From Aegilops tauschii subsp. strangulata (Eukaryota > Streptophyta > Magnoliopsida > Poales > Poaceae): a stretch of DNA of 64,000 bases. The stretch's first letter is position 1; the number at the start of each line of letters is the position of its first letter. The notes beneath the pieces were generated by a model. The model ran no database searches, was not told the DNA's origin, and worked only from the letters and a program-made list of their open reading frames with translations. The stretch lies in contig NC_053040.3 in NCBI RefSeq assembly GCF_002575655.3, positions 459,096,780 through 459,160,779 on the forward strand, given 5' to 3'. Positions 47,002-58,978 of the stretch are shown here, one piece after another. Both the position numbers and the translations under genes were made by a program.

Positions 47002-48248
47002 GACTAAATTGCACAAAACCACCACTTTGGAAGTTAGGTTTGCAGAAACACTACTTTACAATTTTTTTTTGCAGAAAACACCATGTCTACCGTAATCCTT
47101 TTGCAAATAACACTGATCGGCGGATTTGCCCCGGCTGAGCACGTTTATGACAGATGGGACCCGTCAGTCAGACTGATGTGGCACTAATTTCTAACGCCGT
47201 TACGTTGAACCGTTTACTGGACATGGAGGCCCACTTGTCATCATTTCATCCTATTTTTTTTTTCTCTCTCTATCTCCCCGGAACCAGCAGAGCAGCATGC
47301 TGGAGCGCCGCCGCCGCCCGTCGCCATGGCCCTGAGCTCCACGAAATTTTTCGCCATTAACCAGCCCTCGCCCGGATCCAGCAAGAATCGAGCGCCGCCG
47401 CCCCTCTGCACCTCGGATTCGTCCTCCTCCGCCGCGAGCGACGGCCGCGAGCGCCGGCGGGACCTGGACGAGGCCCGCGACCCCGGTGATGCAGTCGTCC
47501 TGGACTGCGTGCACGGCGTCCTTGACGGGTGGCAGAAGGGCGCCCCTCGGCCGGGGGCGAGACGGGCGGCATCCTCTGCTTCCGCCTCGGTGCGGCAATG
47601 GCGACGGCGTCCTCAGCGCGTGGAAGGCCACCCCTCGGTCGGGGACGGGACGGGCGGCATCCTCTGCTCCCCACTTGGTGCGGCAACGGCGACGGCGCCC
47701 CATGCCCCGGCCGGGGTCGGGACGGGCGAGGCAGCCCGCAGCCCCTGCTGCGCCGCGGTCGGGACGGGCGACAGCAGCCCCTGCCATGGCCAAGGTCGGG
47801 ACGGGCAGCGACCCCTGCGTACACCTGGGCACAGCGCTGGCGACGGCGGACTTTGCCGCGGCCGGCGGTGGGACGGGCGACGACGGACTTTGCCTCGGCT
47901 GGCAGCGGGACGGGCGGCGGCGGGCTGCTGAACTGAGATTTGGGCGGTACAGTGACAAAACGTACATGATTTTTTTTCTTTTTTTTTCAATGACAGGTCA
48001 ACCCCACAGGCTCACACATGATGTTATCATTACCAAATGTCGCCGTTATATGTAAAAGGTTAAGCCTGCCACGTCAGCCTGACTAGCGGCCCTCATCTGT
48101 CATAAACGCATTTAATTGAGTCAAATCCGCCGATCAATGTTATTTGCAAAAAGATTACGATAGACATGGTGTTTTTTGTAAAAAAAAATGTAAAGTAGTG
48201 TTTTCTGCAAACCTAACCTTCAAAGTGGTGGTTTTGTGCAATTTACTC
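47002..48248. mobile_element. Non-autonomous MULE with long TIRs, possible Pack-MULE
   Basis: About 190-bp terminal inverted repeats (47002-47190 and 48060-48248) with ends GACTAAATTGCACAAAACC and, reversed, GAGTAAATTGCACAAAACC. A perfect 9-bp target duplication ACCCAAATT lies at 46993-47001 and 48249-48257, the hallmark of Mutator elements. The interior (47270-47940) is very GC-rich and unlike the AT-rich ends, without transposase motifs. This is the form seen in Pack-MULEs that carry pieces of host genes. Confidence 0.88.
47326..47931 (+). other. GC-rich open frame inside the MULE
   Basis: A 201-aa frame starting MALSSTKFFAINQPSPGSSK. It crosses an internal repeat in which GGGACGGGCGGC-like units recur, so much of its openness may come from base composition. 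The opposite strand is also open over 47251-47967. I do not recognise a domain. It could be a captured exon of a host gene or only a low-complexity frame. Confidence 0.35.
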
Positions 48249-48257
48249 ACCCAAATT

Positions 48258-49440
48258 CAAGACATGGTACTTGCAATTTAGGTCCTAATTAAGATTGCCA
48301 CCACAGCCTCAACCGTCCAGAGATTGAAGGAGGCATCACCAGCGGATTAATTACTGAAAGGTTGCATAATATAATCCTCGAAGGTGAGTAATTAGAGAAC
48401 AAAATACGTGCTACTTGAGAAACAAAGCGGATGAATTAGAACATTGATGGATGTCCTCCGCGTTGAGGTGACCCAACCCGTTGACCCTGCGGTGGTCTCT
48501 AGATACAGTTGAAGTTAGGGTCTTGAGTGACCCGGCGGCCGTCGACGTCGACGGTGCGTACATCGCTGAGGCCTCCGCCGATAACTAGTGCTGTCGAGCT
48601 CGATCCTGTTTCGTTTTGCTCATTTGTTGTGTTGTGGTAGGCTGCGCCTCGGTGCATAGTTTTTGATTGATTCTGCCCCATCACAAGCTACCTTTGGATC
48701 GATTGATTCCTTCCCGATGGAAGGCACTTAGCCACTTATCCATCCAACTGCATGTTTGCTTGCCCACGGTGATAGTCTAGACACTCCCAATGCTGTACTT
48801 TGTACGTACAACACCCCCTGCACCCTTACCAACGTCTCTGGCGCATCTGATCGTGGATCAAAGCCCCGACTTGTCAATTTGTCATTCAGGGGTAAGTGGG
48901 GCTCGAGATGAGGACATGAAGTGCGCATACAATAAGCATAGTGATTGAGGAGGAGGGGCCGGAGGGTTCTCACCTCTTTGGTGGACGGGGAAGAACTGAA
49001 ACTGAAACCGATCGGGAAGTTGCGTACGACGACGAGGCGACAAAGAAGAGGTCAGCATCTTGTGATGGGCACTTCTTGCTATGTGTTGACAATCTTTACA
49101 ATCAACCACACAGACGGGGATTAATGGAGACACCATCATTGGCTACAACCATGGTAACCAATGGGACAATTCATGAACTCAAATTGTCTTGCATGGGCAG
49201 GGCTGTCCGTGACGACGCAAGTCATGGAGGCGACGATGCATGGGCGACGGATGTATGGCATGCGACTCTACGATCGTGAATTCCACAGAGAGTGATGGAG
49301 CTCGTGAGACGACAATACGGCGTCGGTAGCGACTGCTCGACATCGCGCAGGGAAGGAGCGCCTGGGATAGGGGAAACTCGAATCCGAGAGAGGAAAGGAG
49401 ACGGGTCGGCCCGACTGGTTTTCTCCCGATTTATGTAGAT
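48258..49440. other. No gene seen
   Basis: Mixed-composition sequence between the MULE and the LINE. No recognisable domain or terminal repeats. Confidence 0.45.
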
Positions 49441-49708
49441 GATTTTTTTTTTGAGGGAATGCCGTCATGGCGGTTTATATTTCATGTGAGAATAAAGATA
49501 TATCGTTTGATAAAACGTCTACTAGAAACCCAGGAGGCTCCGACTTCCAGACAATTGTTCGAGAAGTCTCCGAGTTCCTAGACAATACATCCGCCCCCAT
49601 ATTGGCCTCCCTAGGACGGTGATGAAAACATATTGAAATAAAATTGCGAGCTAAAAAAGAGCATTCTTAATAGATTGCCGCCGCTGGGCCGAGTGAATTT
49701 CCGCCGTT

Positions 49709-51076
49709 CTACATGATCTCAATTACCTCCATACAATCCGCCTCCATGTAGATTTTGTTGCAGCCCATATCATTAGCCAGAAGAAGCCCATCCCTAAGAC
49801 CCCGAGCTTCTGCTGTCCCGGCATCTTCCACGAACGGAATATCAACACAAGATGCAGCCAAGAAAAAACCTGCGTCATCACGTAAAATTGCACCCGTACT
49901 CCCAGTACCTCTGTCTTGATCAAACGTAGCATCAACATTGAGTTTAACTAGACCATCCGGCGGCTTGTTCCATCCATGTCTCTTGATTCTCGTATCTTTG
50001 GATTGTGCCCGTGTGAAGTTTTTTGCCAAAGCTAAAATTGCTTGTGCTGATCTCATTGGCTCAAAAAGGAGCTCATCATGAGTGAACTGGCGGCGACGCT
50101 CCCACCACACATACCAGACACCTATGGCCAGTAGATCATTGCGGTTAACATCAGCCACCAACGACTGAATTTGATTCCTGGATAGTAGCACATCCGCCAG
50201 CACAAACCCCCCTTCCCTTTCAGATGAACATACCTCATTGATCAAGGGTCCCAGACCTAGAATTCGCCATATTTCTTGCACTCTCAGGCACAGAAACAAA
50301 GCGTGCCTAATGCTCTCACAGTCGGATGTACAAAGCGGGCATTGGGAACTAGTTATCATATGCCTATTCGCAAGGACTCCGTAACAGGGAATGGCTCCAA
50401 GCAAAGCTCTCCACACATGGATTTTTATTTTTGCCGGCACACGCAATTTCCAAATGGTTCGCCAGACTGGACTAGTACTTGAGGCTTGAACTGAGTTTGT
50501 CATTCTCAACTTTCGTCCGTGCTGGTGCTCCCATTCTTCATGGTAAGCTGATCTAACAAAAAAAATCCCACTTCTGTTAAAGTGCCATGAGACAAAATCA
50601 TCCATCATACCGACTGCCAAAGGGATGTTCATAATTCCTTGCACATCAATAGGCCAAAATATATCATTTAATAACTGTTCATCCCACGTCCTATTTTCAG
50701 CATCAATGAGTTCAGAAACTCTTGTAATCAAAATGTTACCTCTCGGTGTCATAACTTTCCGTGTAGGACTGCTCGGTATCCATGGATCTTCCCAGATCTT
50801 AATTTGAGAACCATCGCCTACTCTCCATATATGTCCTCGCTTGAAAGTTTGAATACCACTCCACAGACTCTGCCATGTGTATGAGCTCCCTTTCTTTAGA
50901 CTACAGTTGAGGAGGTCTTCATGTGGGAAGTATTTGGCCTTTAGAACTCTAGCACATAAAGAATCTGGTTCACTTAATAGTCTCCAACACTGCTTAGCCA
51001 AAAGGGCCAAAACAATGCAAATCTCTGAAGCCCATGCCGCCCCTCTCCTTAGGCAAACACATTTTCCACCATGCAA
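49709..51076 (-). pseudogene. LINE ORF2 C-terminal part with RNase H
   Basis: A 455-aa segment: after the RT thumb, the zf-RVT region (VWRTIWKLRVPAKIKIHVWR, CPLCTSDCESIRHALFLC) and a plant-type RNase H (DGLVKLNVDATFDQDRGTGS, GTAEARGLRDGLLLA, IYMEADCMEVIEIM). The end is close to the 3' end of the element. The first few residues are out of frame with RT upstream. Confidence 0.88.
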
Positions 51077-52668
51077 ACCAATGCATGTGTTTTTTCAGGT
51101 CCTCATCTCCCCACCAATACTTAGACATTGCCGTGGTAATACTATTGCATATCTGTTTAGGTAACTTAAAAACTGACATGGCATGGGATGGAATGGCCTG
51201 TATCACCGCCTTGAGTAATACCTCCCTACCACCAAAAGATAGCATTTTTCCTTCCAACCTCGGATTCTGCTAAGCACTCTATCAATGATATGCTGGAAAC
51301 AATCTGATCTATCAACGCCCACAATAGGGGGCAGCCCCAAGTATTTGTCCGTGATTGCCTCCGCCATGATATTCAGGGTAGTGCACACCTAAACTCTAGT
51401 CTCAACCGGTGTACAAGGGCTGAAGAAAATGCTTGATTTCACCTCACTCACCAACTGTCCTGAAGCCATACAATAATCATCAAGGGCTCGTCGTAGGCTG
51501 GTAGCATTAGCAGCATCCGCCCTCATCAAGATAAGAGAGTCATCGGCGAAAAGTAGATGTGAGACCGACGGGGCGCCCCGACACACCTTGACTCCCATCA
51601 AATTACCAGCCTCTTCTTCATGCACAATCAAGCTGGAAAGGCCCTCGGCACAAAGCAAGAATAAATATGGAGACAATGGATCCCCCTGTCTGAGCCCCCT
51701 AGAAGGAACAAATAAGTCAGTTAATTCATTATTCACTCGCACATGGTATTTTACTGATCTAACACACTCCATAATCAGGGCCACCCAATTAGCAGTGAAC
51801 CCTGACGTAATAAAATCTTCTCCAAGAAATTCCATTCTACTCTATCATACGCCTTATGCATATCAAGCTTCACCGCAGAAGTACCATATTTACCAGTGTT
51901 CTTCCTCTTGATTGCATGGTATGATTCAAAAGCCACCAAGAAATTGTCCGTGATGAGGCGCCCTGGCACAAACGCACTCTGGTTTGGTGATATAATTTCC
52001 GTCAAGATATATTTCAGCCGGTTAGCCAGGAGTTTTGAGATCACCTTGTATACTACGTTATGTAGGCTAATTGGCCGAAATTGTGTGATAACATCCGGGC
52101 TCTCTACCTTAGGAATAAGCACAATGGTAGTATTGTTCCATCCATCTGGGATCTTTCTTGAGTTCACAGCTAGCAATACTTCATCAATCAAGTCCTCCCC
52201 TATAATGTGCCAAAACCGGGCCGGGTGCAGGCCATCCGGGCCGGGTGCTTTCAGATCACCAATGTTAAACATAGCTTTCTTCACTTCCTCTCGTGTATAC
52301 GGTTTATTGAGATCATCATTCATTGCATCAGACACACGCGGTTTGACCTTCTCAATGACATTTATATCTGGTTCTAATACCCCTAAGGTAAACAAAGATG
52401 AGAAGTATTCTGCAGTGTGTGTTTTGACCACCTGTTGATCTTCAATCCAGTCGTCATTATCTCTTTTTAGGCGCTTAATAATTTTTTTCTTGCGCCGTCC
52501 ATTTGCTGCTCTATGAAAAAAGTCTGTGTTTCGATCTCCTCTAGTGAGCCAATCAGCCCGACCACGTTGGAGCCAATAAATTTCCTCCTGTTCAAGAAGA
52601 TTTTCAATCTGCATATGTAATTCATGCTGCCTAACCACTGCATCATCTGTCAATGGACCTGATAACAC
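50994..52668 (-). pseudogene. LINE ORF2 reverse transcriptase part
   Basis: Spread over several frames (52668-51775, 51835-51389, 51388-51203, 51257-50994). Motifs: RTDWLTRGDRNTDFFH-like start, NIGDLKAPGPDGLHPARFW, GWNNTTIVLIPKVESPD, NQSAFVPGRLITDN, AVKLDMHKAYDRVEWNFLEK, RGLRQGDPLSPYLFLLCAEG and the catalytic LLFADDSLILM. The breaks near 51800, 51389 and 51230 exclude a working enzyme. Confidence 0.9.
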
Positions 52669-52692
52669 TTCATTTAATTTTTTCTGTAGCTC

Positions 52693-53589
52693 TCACAGCC
52701 TGGTCCTCGGCCCCTTAAGAACCTCCTTGTCCCACCGATGCAGTGCAGCATGTATATCTGCAGTTATTTCTGGTAGTGGTGCGGCATCGAGGGCTTTACG
52801 ATTATACCAAGCCGTTTGAACTATTGTCTCGACATCTGTCTCTGCCAGCCATCGCGCCTCAAATTTGCATGGTCCGCTTGGTCCCCTTGGTTGCACGCCC
52901 AATTGATACTCAGTGTCAATCAAGACCGGCCGGTGATCTGACTTATCAAACTCCTCATTTGTCACACCAAATCCCAGGAACATGTCCGCCCATATAGCAT
53001 TGCTAGTTGGACGATCTAGGCGTTCTCGAATGTGTCCCCGCCGCCATGAAAATTTGTCACCGATGTACCCCAGGTCATCCAGACCGCAATCAGCAAGGGC
53101 GTCACTAAAAGCTTGCATGCATCTTTGAGAGCGAACGACACCGCCCTCTTTTTCATGAGAATGTAAGATCTCGTTGAAATCACCTGCCATCAACCATGGC
53201 ATATCCATCATAGCATGTAATTGCCTCACATACTCCCACATCAAATGTTTTCTCTCCCCGCTTGGTTCTCCATAGAAACCTGTGAAGTGCCATCCCCCAT
53301 TATTTCCTTCGTTGATTCTCATGTCAATGAAGTTAGGCTGCACCTCATGAGACGTGACTCCTAACTTGTTATACCAGAACATTACAAGACCACCACTCCT
53401 TCCATCACTTTCTGACACTGCCATTGCCTCAAAACCAAGCCTTCTCCTAAGTTTTTCTGCCTTTGCTTTGTTCAGATCTGCTTCAGAAAGAAAAAGTACA
53501 TCTGGTCTCACCCGCCCTTGGATCCCCAAGAGCGCACGAACTGCCGCAGGCTTCCTCATCCCATGGCAGTTCCAGCATAATATTTTCAT
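52693..53589 (-). pseudogene. LINE ORF2 endonuclease part
   Basis: A 298-aa frame from the ORF2 ATG with a complete-looking AP-endonuclease domain: CWNCHGMRKPAAVRAL (Asn), DVLFLSEADLNK (catalytic Glu), HFTGFYGEPSG, LMAGDFNEILHSHEK (Asp/Asn) and SDHRPVLIDTE (Asp-His). It nicks target DNA to prime reverse transcription. A frameshift near 52690 separates it from RT, so the domain is intact but the polyprotein is not. Confidence 0.88.
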
Positions 53590-54461
53590 TGCGACCGGCC
53601 GAGCTCCGGATCAGAGCTCGCCGATATTAGGTGGCTGGCATCCATCACAGCCGTGGTACCATTCTTAGATCTCTTGGTATCCTGGGACGAATTTTCATCA
53701 TCATCCTCATCCACGCCGGCTAACGTTGGGTCTTTGTGAACCTCCATAGCAGTCACACTGCCATCCGTACCATGCAGTACTGGCTCCTTAACAACCAGCA
53801 GGTTTAGTTTTGGTTCCGTGACAACCAACTCACAATTGAGTCGTTTTCTACTACTGTGCTTGTCCACAGTTTCATCTGTCGTAGTTCTAAGACGGCTGTT
53901 GTCATCATCTTTAGGATCATCACCTGTACCGCCATCCTCTCGGCCCCTGGCACTTGTTCTTCCTCCTCTCTGACCAAAATTGTTGCGGCCTTGTCCTTGT
54001 TGTCCCTGTGCTCCCGGCCTAGGCGCCAACATCCAATCACCCCAATTCATACTTTCAAGAGTGTGCTTCCCATTACCATGCTCCAAATGCGTGTGCCCCA
54101 TATATCCACATACATAGCAGAAAACAGGGATTTTCTCATAAAGGATTGAGTAGTAGACCTTCTTTTGGTTTTTGGTAATGGAGACAAAACACATCAAAGG
54201 CTCGTTCACATCTAGCTTGACACGCACACGAACAATTCTCCCATCTCCCCATCGAGGGTTAAGCATCACACTTTCCACCTTCCCAACCTTCTTCATTAGG
54301 GATCTAATGACAGCATCTTTCCGGTACAAAGGTGGAAGATCAACAATCTGTATCCAAACAGAGATACTGTCCAAAATCACATCATTAGGCTTGGTGAATC
54401 CATCATAACGCTCAATCAGAACGCCATGATCTCTGAAGAGCCATGGCCCCTCTTCGGTTAC
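53586..54461 (-). pseudogene. LINE ORF1 (nucleic-acid-binding protein), 5'-truncated
   Basis: The frame ends at 53586, overlapping the ORF2 ATG by four bases, and is open to the junction with the Gypsy LTR. It shows the end of the DUF4283-like domain (GPWLFRDHGVLIERYDGF), a conserved middle part (LPPLYRKDAVIRSLMKKVG) and one CCHC-like knuckle (FCYVCGYMGHTHLEHGNG), followed by a charged tail. Its N-terminus was removed from view by the Gypsy insertion. Confidence 0.85.
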
Positions 54462-54934
54462 TGTTGGTGTCAAAACCGGCGGATCTCGGGTAGGGGGTCC
54501 CGAACTGTGCGTCTAAGGTCGATGGTAACAGGAGACAGGGGACACAATGTTTACCCAGGTTCGGGCCCTCTCTATGGAGGTAATACCCTACTTCCTGCTT
54601 GATTGATCTTGATGAATATGAGTATTACAAGAGTTGATCTACCACGAGATCGTAATGGCTAAACCCTAGAAGTCTAGCCTGTATGACTATGGTAATGAGT
54701 ATATCCCTTCCGGACTACACCCTCATATAGACACCGGGGGGATCTAGGGTTACATAGAGTCGGTTACATAGGAAGGAATCTTCATAGTTGATCACTAAGC
54801 TTGCCTTCCACGCCAAGGAGAGTCCTATCCGGACCCGGGTACAGTCTTCGGCCTTCGTGTCTTCACCGCCCATCAGTCCGGCCCATGGATAACAGGCCGG
54901 ACGCCCGAGGACCCCTTAGTCCAGGACTCCCTCA
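54462..54934 (-). repeat. 3' LTR of the second Gypsy
   Basis: 473 bp, TGTTGGTGTCAAAACCGG on the plus strand to GGACTCCCTCA; in the element's sense TGAGGGAGTCC to GACACCAACA. The next bases outward to the right (plus strand GTAGCCCCCGAACC) give a purine-rich GGTTCGGGGGCTAC on the minus strand, the polypurine tract. Left flank GTTAC (54457-54461) is the expected target duplication copy. Confidence 0.88.
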
Positions 54935-55247
54935 GTAGCCCCCGAACCAGTCTTCAATAGCGAGGTGTTCGACACACAGATTGTCTTCGGCATTGCAAGG
55001 CGGGTTCCTCCTTTAATGATTTCCAAGTAATGTATTCGGCCGTAGATTCAATGTCACTCCCCTCGGCTTCTGCGCGTTAATAACCTCATCTTCCACGTGT
55101 CGAGCGAATGCGAAAGGTCAGGGTATTTTTGCAAATAACACCCTGTCCAGGCCAGGAAGAGCGCCTATTTAAAGAGATCGGATCTTAGATCCATTCGGCA
55201 TCCCGCGGAGAAAATCCCCAAAGACTACTAGGAGAAGCCATTCCAAC

Positions 55248-58043
55248 ATGGCTAGCATTCCCAGTTCCTCCTCTGACTCAGAGAGAGGCGAGTGGGAGAG
55301 GTGCTCAGTGACCCACAGTCAATTAGAGAAGCTGCAAACGCAGGGATTTCTCCCCCTGCAGATCTGATCCCTGTTCGAGCAGGGCTAGCCTCCTTTAACG
55401 GTGAGACCCAGGCGGAGGACTTTCCCAATCCATCCGGGGGGAGCGAGTGTGTTTCGTCCCTTATCTGCTAAGGGGCGTTGGGTTTCCAATCCATCCGTTC
55501 CTCCGGGGGCTTCTGGAATACTATGGCCTTCAGCTGGATAAATTTACTCCCGCCTCCATTCTGCATATTGCGGGCTATGTCGCTTTGTGTGAACTGTTCC
55601 TGGGCATTGAGGCCCATTCCGAACTATGGAGAAAGTTGTTCTGTCTTGTCCCGCGCAACCACAAGGGGTCAATATTTGAAGTGGGCGGAGCCGAAGTATG
55701 GCGCATCGCCGATACCGGATACCTGTCCGGCACACCAAGGAAGGCATCTGAAGAATGGCCTTCCGAATGGTTCTATATTGAGGACGTCGCTCTTCCCGAC
55801 CCAGTTCGCAAGGGTCTCCCGGAATTTGCAAGCGTTCCGCTGAAGAAACGTCACAACTGGCGTCCCCGAAGTCTTGAAGAGGAGGACAGTGCGGGAGTTT
55901 GTCAGCTCCTAGGCAAGATAAAGATGCTTGCCCAGTCCGGATTTACAATAGTTGAGGTAATGGCGACCTCCATAGCACGAGGGGTTCAGCCACTTCAATA
56001 TAGAGGGCTCCCAATGTGGCACTACAATGGGGAGGATGATGCCTCCCGCTGTGGTCGGAAAGGTCCGGACACCCCCGCCGCTCTAGCCAAGATACTGGCC
56101 GAGCTGTTCAAAGGGGAGGAAGAAGAATTTCTCCGCATCAATCGCTGAGACGGGTACTCCATGTACAACCCTCCCAGCTGGGTAAGTCCTAACCCCTTTG
56201 CTTTTATTCACTCCGCTCTCTTAGCCATTTTTAATGAATTCCCAATCCGTTTATCTTGAAACAGCACTGACGGAAGGTAACCGAGGGGCTTAATAGCCCT
56301 GCCCCACAGCCAGAGAACCACAACCAGGAGCTTGATCCTGGGTTTGAAGAGGACCCGGATATATTCGTGGTACTCGCGGAAGGGGTGTTTTACCAGGCGA
56401 GCTATGACGGCATGGAAGTGGCCATCATCGCCGATTATCCTGGTCTTCTTCCAGCTTCCCACGTAAGTAATCAGGAGAAATCCCCCTCGAAGGAGTTTCC
56501 TCGCACTGCCTCACCCACCGCACTGTCTCATGCTTCAAAGGGGAGGCGTTCGGCACGTCATGCTACGCCGGGGACGACTCTATGGAGAGCGGCTCCCGCG
56601 CCGAGCAAGGACTCGAAAAGGAAGGTAGGCGAAGACAAGGCCGGTCCTTCATTGAAGAGGTATGGATTTGAAGGTATGCCTTAGCAGTCGTACCCAACCG
56701 TGATTGTTATGTTGGTCCTGTATCAGGAAAAAGGTTTGCCGGACTATGTTCGGGGATCCGGCCGGTCGCGCTCCCAACAACCGGGATTTCGATCCTACCG
56801 GAGAGGCAGGGGCCGCTGTGGGGACAATGCCGGACTGTCGTTCGGCTGAGGGTTTGGAAGATATGTTCGTTACCAACTCGGAAATAGAGAGTGCCATGAA
56901 ACATCGGCGCTACAGGGCTGTCTTACGAGACCCCAAGTTCTCGGAAGAGGCATTCAATGCCTTCAGCTCGGCTGACGCATACATCCGAGCTGCTCGAGAT
57001 GGGCTTAGAAAAGCCACAAAGCAACATTTGACAGATGTGCAGGTAAGTTTTCTTTGTCCGAAAAGGATAACCATATGCCCGTAGCCCCCGAGAATGAAAG
57101 CAGTTGGTACAACTGACTTAAGGACCGTTGTATAACCAGGTCCTTACAGAGAAGAATGACCTGCTAGCCCAAGAGCTGGAGCAGTGTCAGGCACAGCTAA
57201 ATGCTGTTGCCGCCGAACTGGAAAACTCCAAGAAGGCGTCTTCTGGTAACATTCCCCTCCATCGAGGAACAATAATTGTATACCATCTGTACTAATACTG
57301 TTGCTGATCGCATAATAGGATCGCCAAATCAACTTGAAGAGAAGTTGAAGATCGCCCAAGCGGGAGAGAAAGAGGCGAAAAGGCTACACGTCGCAGGCGA
57401 GCGTGTGCTGACCCGAGTCAGAGGGGAGAAAAACAGGCTTCGGGACTCCAACACTGCATTGGGTGAAGAATTGAAAGATGTGCGGGCCCAGCTAGCCGAC
57501 TCCGTGAAGGAGAACAAGAAGTTTCGGGGCGGCATATTCAGTATGTGTCTGAACTATCCTCAAAGTAGTTCAGAGATAAATGGAACTGATATAGTTATGA
57601 TTGCAGGTATATTGACGGGTCGTCCCGAAGAGGAGGTGTCCGGATCATCAAGTGATCTGCTGCAAGGGCTGTCGCAAGTGCACGAACAAGCTCGGCTGGC
57701 GATGCGGAGTGTTGCCAAGGCCCTATGGCCATCCGCCTCCCCTCCAGGAAGCATGGAGAAGCTTGTAGAGCTGTTCAAGGGAGCGCGGCGGTGTATCCGA
57801 CTATGGAAGATATCGGCCTGCTGAGAGGGTGTGCGAGAGGCCTGGGCCATGGTGAAAACGCGATATACCAAGCTGGATCCTAATCACATGGCCCGTGTCG
57901 GACCGCTAGGGTCAAATGGGAAAGAAATTCCCGTTAGTTTAGTATATGACCAAGTAGAGGTGGCCGCCAAATATTCCCAACACGATTGTAAGTTAGACCG
58001 CCTGTTGGACGGTGTAGAGGAGGTAGTGTTTGAGTCCAAGTGA
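55248..58043 (+). pseudogene. Antisense accessory gene of Transposase_28 ('putative gypsy type transposon') family
   Basis: Plus-strand gene, opposite to the pol of the Gypsy that contains it. It begins at an ATG at 55248 (MASIPSSSSDSERGEWERC). The N-terminal domain follows over two small frameshifts: FVPYLLRGVGFPIHPFLRGL, LHIAGYVALCELFLGIEAH and WPSEWFYIEDVALPDP. A TGA at 56146-56148 interrupts it. Downstream are exon-like blocks bounded by standard GT-AG sites (donor after 56181, acceptor before 56265, donor after 56462; blocks 57140-57245, 57319-57540 and one from 57607), with coiled-coil content (AGEKEAKRLHVAGERVLTRV). The end is near VFESK at 58043. The family occurs in grass Gypsy elements; function unknown. 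This copy is broken. Confidence 0.8.
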
Positions 58044-58855
58044 CTATGTACTTTCCTTGATATATGTAACTCTAGCTGAATTGTATAGCATTTGTCATGG
58101 CAGACCTTTTCACTTCATCCTCCGGACCCGAAGGTGCGGAGTTTTTCCGAATACCCGCGCGGCCGAATAGATCGGGGTATGCATGGAAACTAGGCGTAGG
58201 GGTCATAGTTGCTTGAATAGACAAGTTGTATCCGGCTAGTTATGTTATATTACATTGAGATTGTAAGAAACATCTTCCAGAGAGAATAGTTCCGTTAAGG
58301 GTTCCTTTCCCTGGGTGTGCATGCATTAGTGTACATGTCCGAATTGTGATGGGAAAATCACAGTGTGTATAACTTCTGGGGGTTAACAATGGAGTGAATG
58401 CAAAAAACATCTTTAATTCACAGACCGAATATTCCCTTAAGAACGCTAGCTTTCGGCTTCACCCAGTCTGGGGTACACATCCGGATAACCCGGCAGTAAC
58501 AATCACAGAGGTGCTCCCTTTATGCTCTAGCCGAACTAATGGGAACGTAGGGCATAAGCACAGGAGCCAGGCAACCCAGCTTGGCCAAAACTTAAGTCAT
58601 ATCGATGTATATAGTAGCGAAGAAAAGGTACATATGGAAAAACGCATATGTGAAGAGCTTGATGGTCAAAGAATAAAAAACTTCTGTCCAAGAAGCCCCC
58701 AGGTATAAGGACGTACATATTTAAAGATGTATGCGTCAGGGGTGTGCGGTCTAGCCGTACGAGAGCTTTAAAGCGAGGAAAAAAAGAGTAATCGGAAAAG
58801 AGAGAAAAAATAATGGAAACTACAGGGGAGAAGGAGACGAACAAGGAGTTCGGCG
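58044..58855. other. Internal non-coding region of the second Gypsy
   Basis: Lies between the end of the antisense gene and the end of pol; the two genes converge here. No further coding domain is seen. Confidence 0.55.
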
Positions 58856-58978
58856 CTAGGCATAGAATCTTCGGAGTCTGGCCGCGTTCCAGGGGTTCGG
58901 CTCGACGCGATTGTCTGATGCATCACGAAGACGGTACGCTCCTCCGGTGAGAACTTCGTCAATTATGAAGGGACCCTC
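58856..58978 (-). pseudogene. C-terminal end of the second Gypsy's pol
   Basis: The minus strand reads EGPFIIDEVLTGGAYRLRD and, after a short stretch, WNAARLRRFYA then a stop, the normal closing sequence of pol in many grass Gypsy elements. It is cut from the rest of integrase by the Sabrina-like insertion at 58979. Confidence 0.85.

Larger units (their letters stand above)
49443..54461 (-). mobile_element. L1-type LINE, minus strand, decayed
   Basis: In its own direction it has ORF1 (part), ORF2 with endonuclease, RT and RNase H, and a terminal A tract (T run at 49442-49451 on the plus strand). The 5' part is cut at 54461 by the insertion of the second Gypsy; the missing piece should lie beyond the far end of that element, outside the window. 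It is inactive through several frameshifts. Confidence 0.92.

Noticed and set aside
47251..47967. 238-aa minus-strand ORF in the small MULE
   Set aside because: Both strands are open through GC-rich repeats; no domain on this strand.
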